Origin: Musa acuminata AAA Group
Lineage: Eukaryota > Streptophyta > Magnoliopsida > Zingiberales > Musaceae
Reading direction: 5' to 3'
Length of the DNA: 64,000 bases
NCBI RefSeq assembly: GCF_036884655.1
Contig: NC_088348.1
Location: 26,683,501-26,747,500, forward strand
The notes beneath the pieces were generated by a model, which was not told the DNA's origin, ran no database searches, and worked only from the letters and a program-made list of their open reading frames with translations. This document shows positions 32,967-45,480 of this stretch, in pieces. The translations under genes and the position numbers were made by a program. Positions within the stretch are counted from its first letter, which is position 1, and the number at the start of each line of letters is the position of its first letter.

Positions 32967-34332
32967 TATTAGAATCAAGAGCACTAAGAGGTGGGGGGGG
33001 GGGGGGGGGGGGGGGTGAATTAGTGCAGCGAAAAACTTTCGACGTTTAAAACTGCGTTCGTACGATGAAATCATTTCTGACGTAAAACCGTTTTTGGAAA
33101 CTTAACTTGAAAGCGAGTTCGTAAAGGAGTGCAACAAAAGTAAAGAGGAAGTAAAGCACATATGGAGGTTTGTAGTAAGGTCAGCAGCAAGAATAAATGC
33201 AAACCAGAGAGCACCGTAGTTTTAGAGTGGTTCGGTCAATCTTGACCTACATCCACTTTTGGCTTCCTCCTCCGACGAGATCACCGACGTCCACTAGAGG
33301 CATAGGCGAAGGCCAACTACCCTTTTACAGTTTCACTCCTTTTGACGGGCTTAGGAGACAACCCTTACAGAATTTTCTTTCCTCTCTTGACAGATCAAAA
33401 TTTGGAAGAAAAGAGGAAGGAGAACTTTTAATTCATACAACACTTTTGAGCTCTAAAAATCATAGAGCCCTTTCATGCAGGAAAGGGTGGGGTATATATA
33501 GGCCCCAAACTGGTTTGAATTTGGAGCTCAAAAATGTCACCTCCTGGATTTTCGAGGTCCTAGCGGTACTATCGCCTGACTGGGGTAGTACAATTGCCTG
33601 ACAGAGCTCGGAGACCGAGCTCTGGCAGTGCCACCGCCTGACAGGGGCGGTTGCACCGTCCAGTCTCGCCCGAAGACTAAGCCCAAGTGGTGCCACCGCC
33701 TGATTGGGGCGGTTGCGCCGCCCAGCCTAGCTCAGAGACTGAGCCCTAGGCGGTGCCACCGCCGACCCAAGCGGTGCCATCGTCGACCCAAGCGGTGCCA
33801 CCGCTAGCCAAGAAATCTGAGTCCGAATGGGCTGAACCATTCGACCCAATTTGGGTCTGTCAAGGGCCCAATTACCCTAAGATTAAGTTAATGGGATCAC
33901 CTCCTATTTCTAACTTAATCATCATGCTAACTACGATGTTTCTTAAGTCATTTACTACAACTTGCTCCGGTGCGTCAATCGCTTCTTCCGGCGAGCTTCC
34001 GGTGAACTTCCGTCGATCATCCGATGAACCCTCGGTGATGCTCCTGCGGACTTCCGGCAAACTCCTGGACTTGCGACGATCCACTTGGCGAGTTCCGACG
34101 AGCTTCTTTTGGCAAGCTCCTGGACTTCTCAGATTTGTTCCCGCATAACCTTCGACGACCGTCCGGACTTCCGTCGAACTCTCGAACTCCTAACGTGATC
34201 ATAGTCTTGACTCCGGCGTAACTCTTGCTACATGTCTTACTTTCATCGTAGTTAATCCTGCACACTTATCTCAATATATGGATTAGATAACAAATGACAA
34301 TTGACTTCATCATCAAAATCTGAGATTCAACA
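32967..34332 (-). repeat. Element C, 3' LTR
   Basis: It begins TATTAGAATCAAGAGCACTA (TG mutated to TA) and ends GAGATTCAACA, 1,366 bp. It has a G homopolymer of about 24 bases near 32992-33016 and GCGGTGCCACCGCC palindromes at 33600-33800. Confidence 0.9.
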
Positions 34333-36360
34333 ATCTCCCCATTTTTTATGATGACGATCAATTGATAATGGAGTTAACCTTAACTCCCCTTATCTATATG
34401 TCATACTTGAGATAAGTCATTCTTGAATTCAAGGCCTTTGAATTCAATAGACTTATTGATAAGTTAAGAACTCTTAACCTTATCAATTACTCCCATCATG
34501 ATTCCTATCACGATGTATCTTACTGAAAATGATGTCAAGACTTGACATCAATTCTCAAGTTTTACATTTCAAATATGAATGATGGTAGCAGTTCAACATA
34601 AGATATCAACATGTAAATTTACAATTTAAGCTTTTGATATCTTAACGTAAAGCAAACATTTCAAGTGTTTAGCAATCGTAGCATCATATGACAAGATATC
34701 AACAAGTAAAGTTGCTATGCAAGTTTTTGATATTTTATCATGATATGACAATAACATAGTGCAAATATGGCAATAACATAATGCAAATATGACACTCATA
34801 GCATCAATTCATATATTTCTTATTCAAATATGACACTCATAGTATCAATTCATATATTTCTTCCCCTTTGTCATCAACAAAAAGGAGAACGATATAAGCA
34901 AATTTTAAGCATAAGTGTGATAATTATTCATGTCATAACTAGGTTCATGTCAATTTCCATCAATGAGTGATAGGATACCAATTATGCAAACATCTCAAGG
35001 AAAACATGACATGGAGATAGCTTTGAATACTTCTTTCTTTTTATTTGTTATTATCTTTTTGCACAAAGGAGGAAGGCTACCAGCTATTTGTGAGTTTACT
35101 TTGAATGAAGTTAAAATCGATAAGAGATTAAATCGTACTTCATTTTTACAAGGATCAAGATATATATGTGAAATAAATCCTTGCAAATAAAAACACTATC
35201 ATCCATATAAGAAGGAATTTATAAGCAGGAATCATTTCATCAAATCCATTTCTCAAAAAATATTTTTTACATGATAAGTGTATGAAAGATGTATTTGCTA
35301 GTTGATTTCATATGTCAAAAATCAATGATGAGAATCAAACTCGATATGACATATGCTTATTAAGTTCGGAAGAGAATAATGTATCGAGAAAATCCGATTG
35401 TTAGGATACCGCTAGTTAAGAGAATCCGAAAATGAAATTAACACTTTCATGCATTCAGACAAGACTATATTATAGATTTTCAAATACAATCATGAAGACA
35501 AAACATGCTCATTATTATGAAAATTTTTGTATCCAAAATACATAATTTCCAACATGTAATTTTAGGCATGTAATGGCAATCAAGTGATTTGATCATTCAA
35601 TCAATAAAGTCTGAAAAATAATTTTAACAAGTTTATGCATTTGGACACATTAACATTCCTAATTCTCTTCTAATGAAATCAAATTGTTCTTCGCTTAGAG
35701 ATTTTGTAAAAATATCAGCTAGTTGATGTTTAGTATTATGGGAATCCAATGACTCATTAACATCATGGCAATACATCAACATCATGGTAACATCATGACA
35801 CATTAACATCATGGTAATGACACATCAATTTCATGGCTATATTACTTTCTCAAATCATATTTATCATGGAAATCAAGACACAAGGTTTTCAAAGTAGGCA
35901 TTATAGAAACATTTAATTTCAACGTGAAATCCGACAATGAGTAACGAGATTAAATAACGTAACCCTGCATATTCCACCAATTAATACATCAAGTAACCAT
36001 ATTAAAGATTAGTAGTCATCAAGGCATTGTGATCAAGGTGAGTAACATAAAGAGTTTACAACAACATAATTGTTACAACAAGAGGTGATTGTGTCCACAT
36101 ATACAAGCTTATTCAGGAGGTGAAAAATTAAAATGCCTAAATAAAGAGTCAAATTATCGATGAATTTGCTGCAGCTCAGATAGGATTTGATCTTATCGAT
36201 GTTCAAGCCGATCTTGTCTTTGTTTAAATCAATCCATCTGAATCCCAATGTCTTCGATAGATGATGCAGGAGCTTGCTCAAATGGATGTGTTTCCTCAAA
36301 GGGACAGATCGGAGGAGATTGAGTACCCCTAAAGACTGGTGTTTCGGGTTCTGGTTCAGG

Positions 36361-37218
36361 TTAAGGGGGATCGGTTCTTCTAGGCATTCTAACCCAATTA
36401 CTGTTTCTATAAAAACATCTCAATCGGTGAAGTAGATTTTTATTTATTATGCTAAACCTGTCTACTTTCATCGCTTCTTCGTCGGGTGGTATTGGAATAT
36501 CGTAGGCTTTAAGTATTCTAGTGATTATACCACCATATGGAAGCATCATGTCTTTTTCAGATAGTTCTATTATGTTTTGTTGGATAAGGTAACCAAAACA
36601 GATGTTATGTCCTTTCATGATCCAATACATGGTTCCTAATTCCATTTGACTTACTTCATCATGATGGTATTGTTTAGGGAGAATGATGCTAGTTAGGATA
36701 TGATGAAGTACCTTAGTGTTTAGTGGTAGTAGATGTTCATAGCTTTTAGGAGCTATCACTAAGTTGGTATTACCGAAAATTATTCCTAAGGCTTCAACAT
36801 ATGTTGTCCCAACTGTTTCATTATCCCACGATCCTCTAAAATAAAGACCTCTATTTTTTACGAGAATACCTATCATGTCGCAAATGAATATATCTGTAAT
36901 GGAGATGTATTGTCCTAAGAGATAGGTAGACACTCTTTCTTCTTCATCTACTTGTAGATTGTTGTAAAACAATCTAACAAGTCTTGGATAGATGGGTTCA
37001 CTAATTTGTAAAATTGGGAGTAGATCTAAGTTTGCAAACTATTGGATTATCTCTAAGTCTCTTAGTTCATCTAGATCTATATGTTTTCCCTTATTGACAT
37101 TTCTAAATTCGAAGGAAGAAAAATTTTCAGCATGATATTTTGAATCAAAAAGGGTAAGATCAAAGTCTTCTTCTAATCTCCTCTTCCCTTTGTCCCTAGA
37201 GGATCTTGTAAAGCCCAT
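36361..37218 (-). pseudogene. Element C extra ORF (putative plant transposon protein type)
   Basis: The - strand frame starts MGFTRSSRDKGKRRLEEDFD at 37218 and runs 286 codons with one TAG (37039-37041). It contains YHAENFSSFEFRNVNKG, QISEPIYPRLVRLFYNNLQV and DMMLPYGGIITRILKAYDI. The last part is like the 'putative plant transposon protein' domain often found beside copia-type gag in plant repeats. It occupies the place where pol would be. The role is unknown. Confidence 0.6.
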
Positions 37219-38138
37219 AACTACTGCTATTTAAGAAGATAATAATGAGCAAGAGTAAATGACTTAAAAATAGAATTTAAAGGTTTCTTAGAGAATACCT
37301 TAAGTGAGATCCTTAAGAGAATGAGAGATTGCTAATCTTTTGCTTCGAAATGAAGAGTATTTGGGATACTAAGATGAGAGAAATGGAGGTGGAGAAGCTT
37401 TGGTGGTGTAAAGAGGGGAAGGGAGTGAGTTGGGGTTGGTTCCACCATCGGCCCTAGCTCGGTTTAAAAGGGGGCAAGATTGCGGGCGGTTGCACTGCAG
37501 GCTGGGGCGATGCAACTGCTTGCAACCCGTGACAGTCGATAGTGCTATCGCCAGTTGGGCGGTGCCACCGCCTACAGGCGGTGCCACCGCCTACAGGCGG
37601 TGAGCACTTGTTTGGGGGCTGGATAGGCTGATTTGGATGTTTTTAACTTGAGGAGAGTTTTCATTTGTGGAGCAATCAACTTTATTTTCGTAATTACGTA
37701 AGAGTTTCCATTTCAAGATGAGAAATTTCGTACGTTCAAGATAAATCTTGTGACACGCATATTCCACTTTTAAATGTCGCACATAATTTTAGACATGTTC
37801 ATGACTTATTATCCAAGTTGGTAAGCTTCGCAAGTTTATGACAAACTTTGCTTGCAAGACGTAAGTTCATGATATAGTTGGATCCGATGGTAAAGAAGAA
37901 ATCAATTTGATGAGTTCAGAAATACGAAGGGTATGTGAAGGGAGAATTATGAGTTTCAAAATCTGAGGGATTAAATAGGATTGTATTAGTATCACTCTGC
38001 AATATTAATTTTCTAATCCTCTTTTTACTATTTAGGCTAGAGAGCATTACGTGTTCTTTTGGATCTCGAGTCATGAATATCGAGTACCCAAAAAGCAAGA
38101 TATTATCTCTTGCTCCTAGCTTTTGATGGTGTATGTCT

Positions 38139-39720
38139 TTATAAGAAAGGATACTTTTTAGGTACACATTTGCTTTTGGGTGCCTCAAAAACTGATCTAT
38201 ATTGTTTATCATGTTGCATAGAGTTTATCATGGTTCCTTTAGGAACCCAAATTAATTTGTTCGGATTAATTTTCTTGAATGGATACTGATGCGTTTTGTG
38301 TCCATATTTGCAACAAAAGTTGCATTTGTTTTGGCGTCGAACATGTAAGATGGGGCCTTTTATGAAGGTGGTTGGATTTTGGTGAGGACTTCTCACAAAT
38401 CCGATTCCACTTCTTTTGGGAACGTGATCCTTATTTGTAAGGATCATGTTCAAAGACTTGCTACTAACCTCAAATTTCTTCAAGGCGTGCTTAAGTAGCA
38501 AGCTCTCCTTTTGGAGAGTTTCTAGATCATGGCATTTTTCACATTGAGCTAAACTATCATGATATTCAGTTTTTAATTTATCAAAATTGCTAACAAGACT
38601 ATCATGCTTATTTTTCAGTAATTTATATTTTTTACTAATTATTTTACATTCATCAAATAAGTCATGGAAGGCATTTAATAATTCATCAAATGATAAATCT
38701 ACATCAATTAAATTTGTTACCTCTTCTCCGATGGCCATTAAGGCGTAATGAGCAACTTGCTCGGTGTTGGACTCCTCTTCTTCGGATGCGCTCGAGTCAT
38801 CCCATGTTGCTTTAAGTGTCTTCTTCTTTGATGTTCTCTTCTTGGCTTGGGGACAATCACTTTTGTAGTATCCCGACTTTTTGCACTCGTAGTAAATAAC
38901 TTGGTCCTTTTTGGGTTCAAGTTTATTTTTTGTCACTTTTAAACTTGTTTCTCTTAATGAATTTTTTGAATTTCCTTGTTAGAAGTGCCAAGTCATCGTC
39001 ACAGTCCTCATCACTTGAGTTTTCTCTCAAGTAGTCATCTAAAGTTCTAAGTGTCATATCCTTCTTGTTCTTTGGAAGGATGTGTTCTTGCTCTTCATGA
39101 GCCTTGCAAGTCATTTCATAGGTCACTAATGGCCCAAATAGTTCTTCAAGAGGGAAGTTATTTAAATCTTTAGCCTCTTGAATAGTAGTGACTTTAGGGT
39201 CCCAACTCTTAGGAAGAGATCTTAGAATCTTATTTACGAGCTCAAAATCCGAAAAACTTTTGCCGAGTCGTTTTAGACTATTGACTACATCCGTGAAACG
39301 GGTGTACATGTCGCCAATAGTCTCATTCGGTTTCATTCGGAAAAGTTCAAAAGAATGTATCAAAAGATTGATTTTTGACTCTTTCACTCTACTTGTGCCT
39401 TCATGAGTCACTTCGAGTGTATGTCAAATATCAAACGTGGTTTCATAAATCGAAACATGATTGAACTCATTTTTATCAAGCGCACAAAATAAGGCATTCA
39501 TAGCCTTTGCATTAAGAGCGAAAGTCTTCTTCTCCAATTCATTCTAATCGATCATTAGAAGAAAAGACTTCGAAAATCCATTTTCGACAAGATTCCAAAG
39601 TTCAAAATCCATTGAAATAAGGAAGATCCTCATTCGGGTCTTCCAATAGGTGTAGTCCGTCCCATTGAACATGGGTGGACATGTAATAGAGTGGCTCTCT
39701 TGGTTTCCGGCGTATGCCAT
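38139..39720 (-). pseudogene. Element C gag with two decayed zinc knuckles
   Basis: ATG at 39720 starts MAYAGNQESHSI, then the copia gag (UBN2-like) region: FNGTDYTYWKTRMRIFL, ALNAKAMNALFCALDK, FELFRMKPNETIGDMYTRF, LRSLPKSWDPKVT. TAG near 39545 and TGA near 39424 replace probable Trp codons. Two CCHC knuckles follow, each missing a ligand: YYECKKSGYYKSDC has Tyr for the first Cys and for His, and CNFCCKYGHKTHQY has Tyr for the last Cys. A frame change occurs near 38930. It is not functional as read. Confidence 0.75.
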
Positions 39721-39753
39721 CTCTCTTGGGTTTTAATCCGTTTGAGAGTTAAT

Positions 39754-39770
39754 CCTGCTCTGCTACCAAT
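39754..39770 (-). other. Primer-binding site of element C
   Basis: The - strand sequence directly after the LTR is ATTGGTAGCAGAGCAGG, close to the initiator-Met-tRNA complement TGGTATCAGAGC used by many plant copia elements. Confidence 0.7.
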
Positions 39771-41168
39771 TGTTAGGATCAAGAGCACTAAGAGAGGGGG
39801 GGGGGGGGGGGGGGGGGGTGAATTAGTGCAGCGGAAAACTTTCGACGTAAACTATGTTCGTACGATGAAATTGTTTCCGACGTAAAATTGTTTTCGGAAA
39901 CTTAACTTGAAAGCAAGTTCGTAAAGGAGTGCAGCAAAAGTAAAGAGGAAGTAAAGCATATATGGAGGTTTGTAGTAAGGTAAGCAGCAAGAATAAATGC
40001 AAACCAGAGAGCACCGTAATTTTAGAGTGGTTCGGTCAATCTTGACCTATATCCACTTTTGGCTTCCTCCTCCGACGAGGTCACCGATATCCACTAGAGG
40101 TCTTCCTTCAATAGGCGAAGGCCAACCACCCTTTTATAGTTTCACTCCTTTTGATGGGCTTAGGAGACAACCCTTACAAAATTTTCTTTCCTCTCTTGAT
40201 AGATCAAAATTTGGAAGAAAAGAGGAAGGAGAACTTTTAACTCATACAACACTTTTGAGCTCTAAAAATCACAGAGTAAGATTGGATTTTCAGTGCCCTT
40301 TCATGCAGGAAAAGGTGGGGTACATATAGGCACCAAACTGGTTTGAATTTGGAGCTCAAAAATGTCACATCTCGGATTTCTGGGGTCCTGGCGGTACTAC
40401 CGCCTGACTGGGGCGGTACAACCGCCTGACAAGGGTGGTTGCACCGCCTAGTCTCGCTCGGAGACTGAGCCCAAGCGGTGCCACCGCCTAACTGGGGCGG
40501 TTGCACCGCCTAGCAGAGCTCGGAGACCGAGCTCAAGCGGTTCCACCGCCTGTCAGGGGAGGTTGCACTGCCTAGCCTAGCTTGGAGACTGAGCCCTGGG
40601 CAGTGCCACCGCCGACCCAGGCGGTGCCACCGCTGGCCAAGAAATCTGGGTCCGAATGGGTTGATCCATTCGGCCCAATTTGGGTCTGTCAAGGGTCCAA
40701 TTGCCCCAAGATTAAGTTAATAGGATCACCTCCTATTTCTAACTTAATTATCGTGTTAACTATGATGTTTCTTAAGTCATTTACTGCAACTTGCTCCGGT
40801 GCGTCAATCGCTTCTTCCGGCGAGCTTCCGGCGAACTTCCGTCGATTATCCGATGAACCCTCGGTGATGCTCCAGCGGACCTCCGGCAAACTCTTGGACT
40901 TGTGACGATCCACTTGGCGAGTTCCGACAAGCTTCTTTTGGCAAGCTCCTAGACTTCTCGGATTTGTTCCCGCAGAACCTCCGACGACCGTCCGGACTTC
41001 CGTCGAACTCTCGAACTCCCAACGTGATCATAGTCTTGACTCCGGCGTAACTACTGTTGTCTGTCTTACTTTCATCATAGTTAATCCTGCATACTTATCT
41101 CAACATATGGATTAGATAACAAATGACAATTGACAATTGACTTCATCATCAAAATTTGAGATTCAACA
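39771..41168 (-). repeat. Element C, 5' LTR
   Basis: It begins TGTTAGGATCAAGAGCACTA and ends GAGATTCAACA, 1,398 bp, with a G homopolymer of about 22 bases at 39797-39819. It is close to 32967-34332 with scattered, mostly transition, differences and small indels. Confidence 0.9.
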
Positions 41169-41173
41169 GCTTC

Positions 41174-41815
41174 TCAGTGATGGATGACAGCGGCTCGGCC
41201 TCCAACCACTTGGTGAAGTAATCCACTCCGATGATGAGGAATTTCCTCTGCCCCAAAGCCGGTGGGAAGGCGCCAAGGAGGTCCATCCCCCATTGTGCGA
41301 AGGGTCATGCGTTATCCAAGGGGGTTAGGGGACCGCGGGTTGATGAGTGCCCAAGCATGCTTCTAACACTGTAGGCATCGTTGTACGTAGGCCATGGTGT
41401 CCCGACGCATAGTCGGCTAGTAGTACCCTTGTCGGAGGACTTTGAAGACTAAGGTCTGACCGCCAATGTGCTCCTCACAGATTCCTTCGTGAACCTTGGC
41501 TAACATCGATTGGGCTTCCACGGGGTCCAAGCAGCGTAGGAGAGGTTGGGTGAATGCCCTCTGATAAAGTCGCTCATTCATCTAACAATACCATGCTTGT
41601 GTGCGCCGGAGCCGTCGGGAGGACATCTTGTCGGTTGGAAGCATCCTGTCCCTTTTGTAGTAGAGGATTTCTTCTACCCAGGCTGGGGTTGCACTTCTGG
41701 TGGCCACCTCTTTGGCCGCAATGGTTCGGTAAGTAAGTTGTTCGACTTCTGGAGGCAATTTGGCATCCAGAGCCAAGGCGAGCTTTGCCAAAGCATCGGC
41801 TTGTGCGTTTTGTGC
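41174..41815 (-). pseudogene. Element A integrase, N-terminal part
   Basis: It has an HHCC-like zinc-binding pattern (HEGICEEHIGG ... VQRCLQC) and, in another frame, VDYFTKWLEAEPL (first catalytic Asp). Several stops and frameshifts are present. Element C interrupts the gene between the first and second catalytic Asp, directly at 41173. Confidence 0.7.
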
Positions 41816-42301
41816 CTATGACACCCTTGTTATAGTGAAGCGCGGGAAGCAGCTAATGAGTTTCTTTGCTTCAAACAGGTATTTTGTCATGACGGCATCT
41901 CGAGTTTCATAGTCTCCATTGATATGGCCGACCATTAGTTGGGAGTCGGTGAAAACTTCGATGTTTCTGACTTGGAGCTCGCGGGCCAACTTGAGGCCGA
42001 ATACGAGCGCCTCGTATTTGGCTTCGTTGTTGGTAGCCTTAAACCCGAAATGGAGCGTGTGACTAAACATCCGGCCATCGAGGCTTTTAAGGACGAGGCT
42101 GGCCCCGCCCCCTTTTGCGTTTGTCGAGTCGTCGACATGTAAGCTCCACCATTGCTCAGCATGCTCGCCGTTGTTGTTGCTAAGGGGAGTTAATTTCGAG
42201 ATGAAGTCGACGATTGCCTGGGCCTTGACGACCATCCTCGGGATATATTGTATGTCGAATTCTCCAAGCTTAGCTAACCACTTGAGCATTCGTCCAGACA
42301 C
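41816..42301 (-). pseudogene. Element A RNase H region
   Basis: A 161-residue frame. It begins with the RT-RNase H tail (RMLKWLAKLGEFDIQYIPR) and runs into a second RNase H-like fold: WSLHVDDSTNAKGGGASLVL, ATNNEAKYEALVFGLKLA, FTDSQLMVGHINGDYE. The duplicated RNase H arrangement is characteristic of Tat-lineage elements. It lies in the middle of pol. Confidence 0.75.
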
Positions 42302-42743
42302 GTCGAATCTGAATAAGATTTGTCACAATTGTTGGTCAGTTATTACTTTAATCGGGTGGGCCTGGAAGTAGGGTCGTAGTTTCCTAGCTGTCTAAACGAG
42401 TTCATAGAGCCAGTTTTTCCACCGGTTGGTATCGCGTCTCGGGACCGCTGAAGACATGGCTCAAGTAGTAGATTGGTTGCTGCACTCCCAAATCTTCTCA
42501 GGTTAGGATAGAACTAATGGCGTGTTCGAAAGCCACAAGGTGGAGGCTGAGTGGTTCTCCCGAGGTGACCGTAGCAAGTCAGGGTAGGTGCGCCAGGTGC
42601 TCCTTTAGTCACTCATAGGCCTCTTGACATTCCGACATCCATTCGAAGTTCTTCGAGCTTTTTAGGATGCAGAAGAAGGGGAGACATTTGTCTCCTGATC
42701 GAGATAGGAATCGGGCCAGGGCGGCGAGCCTCCCGGTCAAGCG

Positions 42744-43701
42744 TTATATCTCCTTTACCGAACGGGGAGGCTGCATGTTGATGATAGCTTGAACTTTTTC
42801 TGGGTTGGCATCTATTCCCCTTTGGTGGACGATGAAGCTGAGGAATTTTCCTGAGCTGACCCCGAAGACATACTTAGCGGGGTTGAGGCGCATGCCACAC
42901 TCCCACAATGTTCTGAATGTCTCATTAAGGTCCATCAGGTGGGTTCGGGTGGACTTGCTCTTGACGATCATGTCGTCAACATGCACCTCCATGTTTCTCC
43001 CAATATGGCGGGCGAACACCTTGTTCATCATCCTTTGATAGGTTGCTCCAGCATTCTTCAACCCGAACGGCATGATTGTGTAGAAGTAAACTCCCCGGTT
43101 TATTATGAAATATGTGTTCCTGGTCTTCTGGTGCCATCTTGATTTGGTTGTACCCCGAGAATGCATCCAAGAATGTGAGGAGCTCGTGGCCTGAAGTTGC
43201 GTCGACCAACTGGTTGATCCTTGGTAGTGGGTAGCCGTCTTTCGGGTATGCTCGGTTGAGATCGGTATAGTTAACACACATTCTCCAACTTCCATTTGGC
43301 TCTTTAATGATAACTACATTCGACAACCATCGAGGATATTTTGCTTCTGCGATGAATCCTACCGCCAAGAGTCATTCTATATCGTCGTCTACTGCCTTTT
43401 GTTAGTCGGGTGCTAGCTCTCGGGGTCGATGCTTCACCGGTCGCACTTGGGGACTAATGTTCAGGTGGTGTTGTGCGACCATTCGGTCGATCCCGGGCAT
43501 GTTCGCTAGTGACCAGGCAAAGACGTCAGCGTTTTCAACTAGCAGGTTGATGAGTTGCTCTCTTTCTTCCTCTGGTAGCCCCGACCTTGACGACCCTATC
43601 TGGTCGATTGTGACATAGCGAGACTTCTTAGGCGTGCTCAATCGGTTTGGGGCATTGGGTTGGCTTGGTGATGTCCCGAGGGTCAGCGACGGGATGCTCA
43701 C
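42744..43701 (-). pseudogene. Element A reverse transcriptase
   Basis: In order: GLPEEEREQLINLLVENADV and WSLANMPGIDRMVAQHHLNI upstream of RT, then IAEAKYPRWLSNVVIIKEPN, GSWRMCVNYTDLNRAYPKD, LLTFLDAFSGYNQIKM and HVDDMIVKSKS. The catalytic box is HVDD rather than YVDD. The frame shifts at about 43000-43300 and a stop separates the first part. It is related to the RT scrap in element B. Confidence 0.8.
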
Positions 43702-43741
43702 GCCTCAGCTTCTTGGGTAATGTGACAGTCGCCAAGTAACA

Positions 43742-44508
43742 TTATCGAGATTCCCGAGGATCGCTCCTTGCTTCTCCGACCCCTGCTCGGGTCGGGAATT
43801 TTATCGCTTGGTGGTATGTGGAGATGATCGCTCTAAGCTTGTTGAGGGTTGGTCTGCACAGGATGGCGTTGTATGCCAAGGGGAGTTCCACCACCATGAA
43901 GGTTATCATGACCGTCTTGACCCGCGAGTCCTCGCCCAAGGTAACCGGTAGGACGGTTGTGCCGAGTGACGAAATGGAATCTCCTATAAATCTGGTAAGC
44001 GCCGAATAAATCGGGGTGAGGTCTTCCTTGGTCAGGCCGAGCTTCTGGAAGGCGTCGAAGTATAGGACATCGGTTGAATCCCGGTGTCCACCATGATCCT
44101 TTTAACCCGAGCATTAGCAATCCTGGCCAAGATGACTAGCACGTCATCATGCTCCGGGTACTCGGTTTCTCCCACCGGGAAGGTGATCCCGGGCACTTGG
44201 GATTGCCTCAAGCGTTTTTCAATGATTGCCCGGGCATAAGCTTTTCGTCTTGCCATGCTATCAACCCCTAACGCCGGACCACCACTGATCACATCAATCT
44301 GCTTTCCGATCGGACCCGACGGACGGGGTGATGGTTCGCGGGGCCTCCCGATGTAGCAACTCATATGCCCCCGGCATATGAGTTCTTCGATCTGGTTCTT
44401 GAGGTCGTGACACTCCTCGGTGTCGTGTTCGTAGTCGCGATGAAATAGGTAGTACTTCGAGCGATCTCTGAGCTCGCGCGGTGCCTTCATCGAGTTGGGG
44501 GCCTTCAA
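43742..44508 (-). pseudogene. Element A gag C-terminus and aspartic protease
   Basis: YYLFHRDYEHDTEECHDLKNQ and IEELICRGHM mark the gag tail. The protease follows with DVLVILARIANARVKRIMVD and the active-site DTG at about 44075, then GEDSRVKTVMITFMVVELPL, AYNAILCRPTLNKL. A frameshift falls just after DTG. Confidence 0.7.
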
Positions 44509-44559
44509 GAGTCCCTTCTCCTTGATCTACAGGGCTATCTCCATCCTGAAGGAGTTCAA

Positions 44560-45480
44560 AGGCAGGAATGGGAGCCTCGAGGGTGGTGCATTGGGTCGGT
44601 CGATCCTCCTCTGGTGAGGTCGGGCTTAGTCTTAGTTCAGTCCTAGGTGTGCAAGATCATCCACGTCGACGCTCGGGCGGTTGGGATCATCATCTGGTGA
44701 GGTTGGGCTTCGGCTCTGGCTTCTAAGTCCGAAAGCTCTCCTTAGCGGTGTTGGGGCCTACCCTCGGGTTTGTTATGTTCGCGACCTCTTTTGCTCCTCA
44801 CGCTTTCTCGCCATCAAAGCTTCAGTAGCTACATATTGGTTGGCGCGCTAAAGCATTTCGGGGATAGCCATCGGTGGCCGCTTAACCAGCGACCATAAGA
44901 ATCTGGAAGGCCGAAGCCCCATCAAGAACGTCTGCATTATTAAAGAGGGAGGAGCATCGGGCAGCCCCCGGATTTCAGTAGCGAAGCGGGTCACAAAATG
45001 AGAAAGCGGCTCGTCGTCCTTTTGGCTGAGGCCGAGGAGCAGAATTGCATATGGCTTCGGTCACACGCTGGCCAGGAAGTTGAGTTAGAATTCTTTGGCC
45101 AACTGGTCTTAGGTGGCGATCGAAGCTGCCCTAAGTCGACTGTACCACATCCAAGCCAGGCCCCGAAGCAAGGTTGGGAATGCTCTGCGCATGAGAGCGT
45201 CCGAAGTGCTGTATAGAGCTATCTGGGCTCGAAAGGCGGCGACATGTTCCGTCAGGTTGGAGCTGCCATCATAAGCTTCGAGAATCGGGAGGCGGAAGCT
45301 CGGTGGGATTGGCTTGTCTTGAATTTCAGGCGTGAAAGGTGATTCTCGTGAAGAGGCCTCACTAAGCTCTTCTTTGGACTTGTGGAACCCTCATTGAACC
45401 TCATCTAGACGCTAATCTACCGAGCACAGTTGCGCCCGGAGAGAATCTGCCAAGTCGGACAATAGCGTGTCAGGCTCGGG
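44560..45480 (-). pseudogene. Element A gag (capsid region)
   Basis: The - strand translation gives LPILEAYDGSSNLTEHVAAF, ALMRRAFPTLLRGLAWMWYS and [20 protein letters not shown], matching the capsid of element B with in-frame stops. At 45671-45692 an upstream Pro-rich segment is encoded by a C run on the - strand (a G run on +). Confidence 0.65.

Larger units (their letters stand above)
32967..41168 (-). mobile_element. Element C: non-autonomous copia-derived LTR element
   Basis: LTRs 32967-34332 and 39771-41168 are flanked by a perfect 5-bp duplication, GCTTC (32962-32966 and 41169-41173). On the - strand the LTR is followed by ATTGGTAGCAGAGCAGG, a primer-binding site of the initiator-tRNA-Met type. 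The far LTR is preceded by the polypurine tract AAAAAATGGGGAGA. The interior has a copia-type gag with two zinc knuckles, then an ORF of the plant transposon-protein type. No protease, integrase, reverse transcriptase or RNase H is seen, so it depended on a helper. It is inserted in the integrase of element A. Confidence 0.88.

Noticed and set aside
39754..39770. tRNA-like sequence next to an LTR
   Set aside because: It is a primer-binding site complementary to tRNA, not a tRNA gene; no cloverleaf is present.
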